A DNA stretch of 64,000 nt, taken from the NCBI GenBank assembly GCA_011033025.1, contig WFMF01000003.1:1395483-1459482 (forward strand). Direction: 5' to 3'. The notes below the pieces were generated by a model. That model saw only the letters and a program-made list of their open reading frames with translations. It ran no database searches and was not told the DNA's origin. This stretch comes from Beroe forskalii (Eukaryota; Ctenophora; Nuda; Beroida; Beroidae). The position numbers were made by a program, and so were the translations under genes. Numbering within the stretch: the stretch's first letter is position 1; every line of letters starts with the position of its first letter. Shown one piece after another: positions 49,401 through 64,000 of the stretch.

Positions 49401-50400
49401 CAGTTTTGTGACGAACTGGTGTCAGTTCGTCATAACACAGTTTTGTGACGAACTGGTGTCAGTTCGTCATAACACAGTTTTGTGACGAACTGGTGCCAGT
49501 TCGTCATAACACAGCGTTGTGACGAACTGGTGTCAGTCGTCACAACACACTCGTGTGACGAACAGGTGTCAGTTCGTCATAGCACAGTGCTGTGACGAAC
49601 AGGTGTCAGTTCTTTATAGCACAGTGCTGTGCCGAACAGGTGTCAGTTTGTCATAACACACTGTTGTGACGAACCGTGTCAGTTCGTCATTAAACACACT
49701 GTTGTGCTGTGACGAACAGGAGTCAGTTCGTCATAGCACAGTGTTGTGACGAACAGGTGTCAGTTCATTATAACACACCGCTGTGACGAACTGGTGTCAG
49801 TCGTCACAACACACTCGTGTGACGAACAGGTGTCAGTTCGTTATAACACAGTGCAGTGACGATCAGGTGTCAGATCGTCATAACACACTCGTGTGACGAA
49901 CAGATGTCAGTTCGTCATAACACTTTGCTGTGACGAACTGGTGTCAGCTCGTCATAACACTTTGCTGTGACGAACTGGTGTCAGTTCGTTATAACACAAT
50001 GTTGTGACGAACAGGTGTCAGTCGTCACAACACACTCGTGTGACGAACAGGTGTCAGTTCGTCATAACACTTTGCTGAGACGAACAGGTGTCAGTTCGTC
50101 ATAACACAGTGTTGTGACGAACTGGTGTCAGTTCGTTATAATAAGGCAGGTGTCGCCACCTCGAGAAATGACAATTCTTCTGAAATTTCCGATCGCGCGG
50201 CGCCATGTACGTAGGTGAATATACTGTTAAATCAGTATCACACGCGTACAAATTGTGGTTTTGTGGAAATTGCAGACACCGATCTCAGAGGTGGCGACAC
50301 CTCAGTAACACTTTGCTGTGACGAACTGGTGTCAAAAGTGTACCTCAGCTGTATCCATGGGGGTTGTTCCTTGCGTTGATGTAGCCTCCTCTGTACTCAT
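43481..50400 (-). CDS. COPS3: COP9 signalosome complex subunit 3, nine coding exons
   Basis: PCI-domain scaffold subunit of the COP9 signalosome, the complex that removes NEDD8 from cullin ubiquitin ligases. Exons: 50400-50344, 48753-48686, 47032-46866, 46712-46549, 46350-46210, 44971 to 44750 or 44723, 44270-44111, 43889-43768, 43627-43481. Phases agree. Diagnostic matches to human CSN3: LHSDFLQLCIAAKVLSPALKYL, QYYYYGGCIYAALSNFPRAR (human CYYYYGGMIYTGLKNFERA), HNLGLAKQ, and the winged-helix part RNIAKFQSTFVSL...RLRRMIMAGDISAQI. About 415 residues, close to the human 423. The exon-6 donor is unclear (see 44,624). Intron 1 carries a satellite and intron 2 three tRNA genes. Confidence 0.88.
44624..44719. 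mobile_element. Small MITE abutting COPS3 exon 6
   Basis: Inverted ends AACTCCTACGTGCGCG (from 44,627) and CGCGCACGTAGGAGTT (to 44,718). AACATG flanks both sides (44618-44623, 44720-44725), as expected of a target-site duplication. The right-hand duplication overlaps the only in-phase GT that could end exon 6 (CAT|GTTTAA on the minus strand). Confidence 0.75.
45000..46209. other. COPS3: COPS3 intron 5
   Basis: AT-rich intron without further structure that I can support. Confidence 0.5.
47182..47255 (-). tRNA. tRNA-Met (CAU), copy 1
   Basis: 74 bases, inside COPS3 intron 2. Acceptor stem GCCTTCC/GGAGGGC with discriminator A. Anticodon loop CTCATAA gives CAU. The A box is TGGCTCAGTTGG and the T-arm GTGAGTTCGAGCCTCAC. 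A TTTTT Pol III terminator follows a few bases after the 3' end. The gene looks like an elongator tRNA-Met rather than the initiator, which lacks this stem sequence. Confidence 0.93.
47463..47536 (-). tRNA. tRNA-Met (CAU), copy 2
   Basis: Identical to copy 1 over all 74 bases, again with TTTTT just downstream. The upstream flank differs from copy 1, so the gene alone, not a large block, is conserved. Confidence 0.93.
47599..47905. repeat. Dispersed repeat (copy in COPS3 intron 2)
   Basis: Starts ATCCAATGTCTTATCTATAG and continues through ACTAAACTGTGAATCATCAG and GGGAAACGGAGGGGTTTCGG. Related copies lie at 61,231-61,436, 61,941-62,240 and, inverted, 61,705-61,860. No open frame. A SINE- or MITE-sized family. 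Confidence 0.85.
47994..48067 (-). tRNA. tRNA-Met (CAU), copy 3
   Basis: Identical 74-base gene, also followed by a TTTTT terminator. All three copies share the COPS3 strand. Confidence 0.93.
48865..50335. repeat. 37-bp palindromic satellite in COPS3 intron 1
   Basis: About 35 units of GACGAACAGGTGTCAGTTCG followed by TCATAACACAGTGTTGT. Each has the GTTCGTCA...TGACGAAC dyad. Several higher-order duplications occur (for example the GATGCAGATGAACTGG variant at about 49,210 and 49,330). Same satellite as in CLINT1 intron 9. Interrupted by a MITE. Confidence 0.95.
50148..50302. mobile_element. 155-bp MITE inside the satellite
   Basis: Perfect 15-bp inverted ends AGGTGTCGCCACCTC / GAGGTGGCGACACCT, non-coding interior. 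Satellite sequence continues on the far side (CAGTAACACTTTGCTGTGAC), so it is a later insertion into the array. Confidence 0.85.
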
Positions 50401-51495
50401 CCTAATGGGAATATTGAGATAAATCATGGGATAGATCTCGTTAGCTAGACACGAGCAAACAAATTAATGTCAAATCCTGACCATTAATGGCATCATAATT
50501 CGATTTGGCTTACTTTAATTCTTTATTTTTATCTACATACTACAGTACAGAAGTGCTGTAATATGATCAATCATGTCTCTAGTTAGGAAAAGAAAAATTT
50601 TGGTAATAAAATTCCATGCAACAACTCAGATAATAAAGTGGTTTCATCAGAAGATCTAAAGAGCATACCGCATAATCGTGAATGCATGAAATTAAAAGTA
50701 TAAGAGAATGAGAGTATAAGAGTATGAGGATTACATTGGCAAAGAGTATAAGAGTATGAGAGTATAAGAGTATGAGGATTACATTGGCAAAGAACTAAAC
50801 CTGTGAAATGATCGGAACCTACACAATGTTGACGTTTATGTCTAATGTCTATTGTAATTTGAAAATAATGTTTATGATTTAATGACGACCGTACAGTCAG
50901 CATTGAATCAATTTCCTATTCGATTGTTATCCTTGATAACATCTTCTTGTTAAACGGAAATGAAATCTAATATTCAATTAATACCTAATTCAATCTGATA
51001 ATTCAAATAAAACGACTCAGATTTGAGAAATTTAAAAGAAATTAAAACGTATCAATTTCAAATTTATACGAAAAGATTTATAAAATAAATTAAATCTGAA
51101 ATTTTGAGGTTTTAACATTTTCGGTGCACAGCAGCAAGCGGCGGCGAGCTCGTCCAGAATACAATAATACACATGTCACAGAGCGTGACATGAAACACAG
51201 CATAAACCATCCTTCTTCGTCAACAACAAAACAAATACATTACACATTTAAAGCGGTGAGTCGGAGTGAAAAGTAGCTCAATGATATTATAATTAAAATA
51301 CGTTCGGCAGCAGGCTACGCACTGAAAGTCAGTACAGCACACTCGAACAAATAATAGGCGGCTCAGTGTCATCAACGTCCCATGTTAAACCATGGTAGTG
51401 ACGTCACGTTAAACCACCTACTTCATACACTCGTGCGCGCGCACTGCTCAGCACGTGGCCGCGCTCAGAACCAATGACAGTTCAGAGAACGGAGG
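50401..51495. other. Intergenic between COPS3 and PRMT1
   Basis: No exon seen. A duplicated AGAGTATAAGAGTATGAGGA segment at about 50,700-50,790. Presumed COPS3 promoter and PRMT1 3' UTR region. Confidence 0.5.
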
Positions 51496-59491
<7,996 letters not shown>

Positions 59492-61230
59492 TAAAACCTC
59501 AAATTTGATTGAGATTTTAAACCAAGTTTGTTACATTGGCACAATATTACTTTCTATTATTCTATAGGACCTCATGCAGTCTGATTATCATTATATTATG
59601 CAGTCTGAAACAATGTTATTCTGACTTAGATTGTCTAAATTTTTTTTTGAAACAATGTAATTTTGAAACAATGTAATTTATATTTTACAGCAGACATATT
59701 TCTGCAACTCATTGACATGGACTCATGTGCTGAAACACAACTGGATTCAATTTCACCTGCATTATTGTATTTGAACTTGATTCACTATGTAAATATCAAT
59801 TTCTTTAAATCCCATAATTTCTACAAATCATGCATATAAAATCATGTCCTGAAATATAGCAACAGTATCTAATTCCATGTGCCTTGGTCATTAATTTGGA
59901 CTCATTTCAATGTTCTAAAATCGAAAATCTCGTGTAAGTACCAATTTCTTGAAATCCCTTTATTTCTACAAAACGTCCATGTGAACTCATGTGCTTAACA
60001 AGTACATTGTATATTACCCATCCCTATAAAGAAACCATTATTAGTTCACTATTGTATCACAGAATTGAGCTACAGTAATTTTTTTTCATAATTTCAAGAA
60101 ATTTGAAGTCAATTTTTATAAGCCTCCCATGACAACAAATTTCAATAGACAGACATGAAACTCGTTTTATAGCTAAATCTTGAGGTTTAAAAGCAACATA
60201 ACAATCTAAATCTTTTCTGTATAATCACATGCATCACAACAGCAATGTCCTGTACAGAGCCCCTCAATCAATGGGAATTTGATTCATACAGTCTGGCTGG
60301 GTCAGGCCTCTGTGACCCATCTAGACGAAGGGAGGTGGTACATAGCCACCTTCTGCAGCTCTGACTTAATCTGCAGGCAAGCCTCATCTTGCTTTGCAGT
60401 CTGATTGATGCCACGGGCATTTGCAGCTTACCAGTCTAGAGAGGTCCTGGACAGACTGGCTGCTCTCAGCTCAGGATATAGCCTGGCAGTCGGGTGGCCT
60501 AAAAACCACCGAGGAGTTCACACCCTTGCCTAGCATATTAGGGATAGTCTCTGTACTCAGCATGGCTGTTATTGGCCTGGTCGATTAAACAGACCTTGGC
60601 CTTTCTACTAAGACTACTAAGCCCCTCAGCTTCGATTCCTTGTTTAACATGCCATACAGCATGGATCTACACTGAGTTCACTATGGTTAGGCACTTAGAC
60701 ACCCATTAGTACTACAACATAAGTTGCATTTATACCCTCTGTATTTTGGAAATGTTTCCTTGTGGTTGACAATTGATACTCATAAAAAAGCTCTCGCAAT
60801 TTAAACACCCCAAAAGCTGAGGTAGGTATTGGACTGAAGATGCCTGCACACCAATTATCTAGGTGTGAATCATTTGGATTTGGCTGTTCTTTCATAGTAT
60901 TTCTCAAGAAATCGTGTCAAAGTTCAAGTCCAGAGTTGGAGAAAAGTCTTGCAGATCGATGTGTTTTAAAGGATTTATTCTTTAATTGTTGATATATAGA
61001 TGCTCACACAGTACTATTTTATAGCTAAATCTTGAGGTTTAAAATTGCTGAGGGAATTTTAAAAGTTTTTAACTTGTCAAATTATTTTATTTGACCTGGG
61101 ATTGTCATTAAAATGCAGCCTGACCTTAGTAAGTCACTAAAATGCAGCTTTATATTTGTATATATGTTAATTAGCTATTAATTCAATTGTTTCAAAGTAT
61201 GCACTGTTTGAAGAGTGTAGTTTTTATTCT
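59492..61230. other. PRMT1: Intergenic upstream of PRMT1
   Basis: AT-rich; promoter of PRMT1 presumably close to 59.5 kb but no motif can be claimed. A GC-richer block at 60,280-60,640 has no open frame. TTATAGCTAAATCTTGAGGT recurs directly at about 60,167 and 61,020. Confidence 0.4.
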
Positions 61231-62240
61231 AATCCAATGTCTTATCTATAGAGGTGTATGGGTATACTACAAAAATAACAAAATACTGTACATCAATTTT
61301 CTAATTCAAGGATTGACATGAGGCAGAAGAGACTAAACTGTGAATCACCAGCATTTACCCTACAGTTATAAGGTCCCCTGCCATCTGCCATGTAGGTGTC
61401 CTGTCAGCAGGTGACAAAGGGAAACGGAGGGGTTTTGACATTACTTTAAGATGAATATGAACAAATATATTATTGTTATTTCCTTTGTGGGTGCCCGAGT
61501 TACTAAAGCTCACTGTCCTGCAGATTATGCTCCTCCACTCCCCTAGCTGCAAGGCACCATCGTATCATTTGCAGCGCAGAAACAACAATGTTGTTACAGC
61601 CATTAAAAGAAAAAGTAGAAAATTAAATGCTCCGATATGTGCCTTACAAGAAATGAACCCTCAGTCCCACACAATCCCAAAATTGACTGAAGAAGTTAAT
61701 CTCCTGTAGGTTAACCGCTGTAGGGTAACCACTGATGATTCACAGTTTAGTCTCCTCCACCTCTTATGACAATCTTTGAATTAGGAAATCAATATTCAGT
61801 AATTTGTTATGTTTGTAGTATACCCATACACCTTTATAGATAAGACATTGGACTTATTAACAGTCTTCATGATTGGCTAAGTGCTTTCCCTCAGCACAAC
61901 TGAGCAGTTTCTTTAGTTATAAATTATGAAGCCAAAAAGATAATCCAATGTCTTATCTATAGAGGTGTATGAGTATACTACAAACATAACAAATACTGTA
62001 CATCGATTTTCTAATTCAAGGATTGACATAAGAGGCGGAAGAGACTAAACTGTGAATCATCAGCGGTTACCCTACAGTTGTAAGGTCTCCTGCCATCTGC
62101 GATGTCGGTGTCCCATCAGCAGGTGACAAAGGGAAACGGAGGGGTTTCGGCCCACGTACCCCTCACAGCTTACAACTGCAGGGCTGGGCCACCCAGGACT
62201 CCGGATTCCTGAGCAACACAGTTTAGAGGGAAGGGGGAGG
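61231..62240. repeat. Cluster of a dispersed repeat in both orientations
   Basis: Direct copies at 61,231-61,436 and 61,941-62,240 and an inverted partial copy at 61,705-61,860 of the family also found at 47,599-47,905. Confidence 0.8.
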
Positions 62241-62393
62241 AAAAGGAAAGAGTTCAGTAGAGGCAAAAGATCAAGTAATAGTATTTTTGAATTTTTTGAT
62301 ATATGATGGGACATGATATACGATATTTTGTGCGATTTATGAGATAAAGTGCATTCTATGTCAGGTGTTGCCTGACCCCCTCGCGCGCGCCAC

Positions 62394-62829
62394 GAAATAA
62401 TGGGTCTGACAACGTCAGACAAGTGTATTTGTAGTATAGTTGCTTGATATTTGAATGGTCATGGTTCAAGTGTATTGCAATTGCCTGCAGACCCTCTCGC
62501 CTTCTGCGGGCGGTGACGGACGTTCCGTTCGCATTGCCTGTCTATTTCTTTTGATTAGATGGATTTCACCCATCCCTTGCGCACAACACTCGGAAATTTG
62601 GAGGGTCGTGTTGCAGGGTCGTGTTGCGCGGAAAAAAATGGCGCGCGGCGGAGGGTTCCTAAGCCCGCATAGGTGTGTGTACGCGCCGCGCGCTTCCCTG
62701 AGGAAGCGCGCCGCGCAACGCAGACAGGGATATACGTGTTTAGCAAGGCGGAGGGTAGGGTAAAATCCTACTACTTTTGATTGGATGTTCCTAAGCCCGC
62801 ATTGTCAGACGTTGTCTGACCATTATTTC
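62394..62829. mobile_element. Possible foldback element with GTCTGACAACGTC-type ends
   Basis: GAAATAATGGGTCTGACAAC at the left and GTTGTCTGACCATTATTTC at the right are inverted with small differences. The interior is CpG-rich and contains a GCGCGCTTCC/GGAAGCGCGC hairpin at about 62,686-62,710. Confidence 0.5.
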
Positions 62830-64000
62830 AGTGAAATAAGGGTCAGATGAAACTTTACGCGATATTTTTACGCCGCGCATGGGTATAGAATATGTTCGTA
62901 CGTGCGCGATGAAGCAATTACAGCATAGCGCGTGCGGTAAACGTACATAAATCTGGAAAATCGTGACAAATTTTGAAACTCAAGCTTGCGCCCCATTGTT
63001 TATACTCCATGCTTCGCTACCTTCACTGGTGGCAGATCCCAATTCTTGTCAAGTTGTCCACTATCCCAATACCTTTAAATAACACTACCCACGCCATTTC
63101 ACCCTGTCCCTCACAGTTTTTCGGATTGAGAGTTCTTAAAGTTTTCATCTTTGCAGAAATAAACTATTCATTATGAAATTTTCCCTTCAGGACCTTGGAT
63201 GAACGGTCCGTTCTAGTGTACAAGACATTTGCTGTTGATGAGGCGAACTAATGAGCACCATGACGATAAGGAGATAACGAGTTTCTGTTGAAAGGATCGT
63301 GGTTCTGCAGAATTCGTTCAAGACGTTTTCTAACCCCTCCTGTCCAGAGATCCAGGTTGGTGAATCAAGTTTTTAGCGATTTAAAGGGTAGCACTCTTTG
63401 TATCGAGTTGTTTACTACATTTTATAACGTGCTACTGCGTTGATACCCAACGCACGATTTGTACCCAGTATGTACTTTTTGTAATGTATAAACAAGTATT
63501 TTGCTTATCGCCATATAAGGTAATGTGTGCTTGTTGTGTACAGGGTGTGTCTTGTGTACACCTTTCAAATTCAATGTACCCAAACACGCCCTGATATTTC
63601 AATGATATCTGGTCAGGGCCTACCCAGATAGTTGAGGCGGTTCCTTTATAAAATTAAAGGCCGACCCTCTCAAGTTCGTGAAGTCGCATGTTTTCCACTC
63701 TGTACAATGCTTACATCCACTGTATAGAACGAAGTTTCAGGTTGTTACAACCCTCTGACGTTAACATCAATGTCTATAATATATTATAGACACTAGCCTG
63801 ATCGGGTCCATATTGGTTATGACCCTCGCCCTTCGGGTCAAAACATCCCTAAGGCTGCGCCCTCGGGAAGTATCCCAAAATGGAACCGACAGGTGCATGT
63901 CTATGTCGATCATTGAGACATTGAACACAAATTCCGTACGATTTCACGATGGAATGAATTAGGGACATTTCATTATTTCAGGCTGCGCTGTATTCTGAGA
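62830..64000. other. Unannotated right edge
   Basis: No supportable gene. A perfect 22-bp palindrome (half-site TGTCTATAATA) at 63,771-63,792, followed by short hairpins (GGGTCAAAAC, GCTGCGCCCTCGGGA), suggests another foldback element cut by the window edge. Confidence 0.4.

Noticed and set aside
48865..50335. CRISPR-like palindromic repeats
   Set aside because: The whole unit repeats with no spacer diversity, and it lies in an animal intron.
62455..62763. 102-codon Arg/Ala-rich frame
   Set aside because: Generated by CpG-rich hairpin DNA; nothing protein-like.
63196..63252. Possible exon reading TLDERSVLVYKTFAVDEAN before a stop
   Set aside because: It has an acceptor-like CTTCAG, but there is no upstream exon in the window and no family I can name; too short to support.

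Overview
This is a stretch of animal nuclear DNA. The genes have many small exons with GT-AG introns, there are tRNA genes with Pol III terminators, and most of the remaining DNA is transposon remnants, foldback elements and minisatellites. The three recognisable housekeeping genes (clathrin interactor 1/epsinR, COP9 signalosome subunit 3 and PRMT1) are metazoan-like but fairly diverged from the vertebrate proteins I compared by memory. An early-branching marine invertebrate, possibly a sponge, would fit. That is inference only.

Layout. 1-2.3 kb: retroelement debris. 2.4-12.2 kb (+): a 14-exon CLINT1 gene with an ENTH domain followed by DPF and Met/Gln-rich adaptor-binding exons. 13.2-16.3 kb: a decayed tandem copy of its 3' part. 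17.0-19.0 kb (-): a four-exon gene for a small unidentified protein, with small hairpin elements in its introns. 19-23 kb: mostly unannotatable DNA, one foldback element and two minisatellites. 23.2-30.4 kb: retrotransposon territory, with a gag-like zinc-knuckle ORF, a complete 2.7 kb non-autonomous LTR element with target-site duplication, and a Gypsy-type gag that runs into a 2.5 kb array of 40-bp units. 30.4-36.3 kb (-): an inverted copy of CLINT1 exons 9-14, itself carrying an ORF1-only retroelement. 36.8-42.7 kb: foldback elements and minisatellites. 43.2-50.4 kb (-): COPS3, with three identical tRNA-Met(CAU) genes and a palindromic satellite in its introns. 51.5-59.5 kb (-): a complete six-exon PRMT1. 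59.5-64 kb: repeats.

The most striking object is a single-exon 695-codon gene at 53,670-55,757 (+), nested in a PRMT1 intron and lying between two direct repeats. Its N-terminal half looks like a triose-phosphate/phosphoenolpyruvate-translocator-type membrane protein. Its C-terminal half looks like a polysaccharide pyruvyltransferase, an enzyme whose donor is phosphoenolpyruvate. One polypeptide may therefore import PEP into the secretory pathway and use it to put pyruvate ketals on glycans. I know of no animal description of such a fusion.

Base-level quality looks uneven: the 13.3-15.2 kb copy and the last ~0.9 kb of the 40-bp array are full of short indels that could be poor consensus rather than biology.
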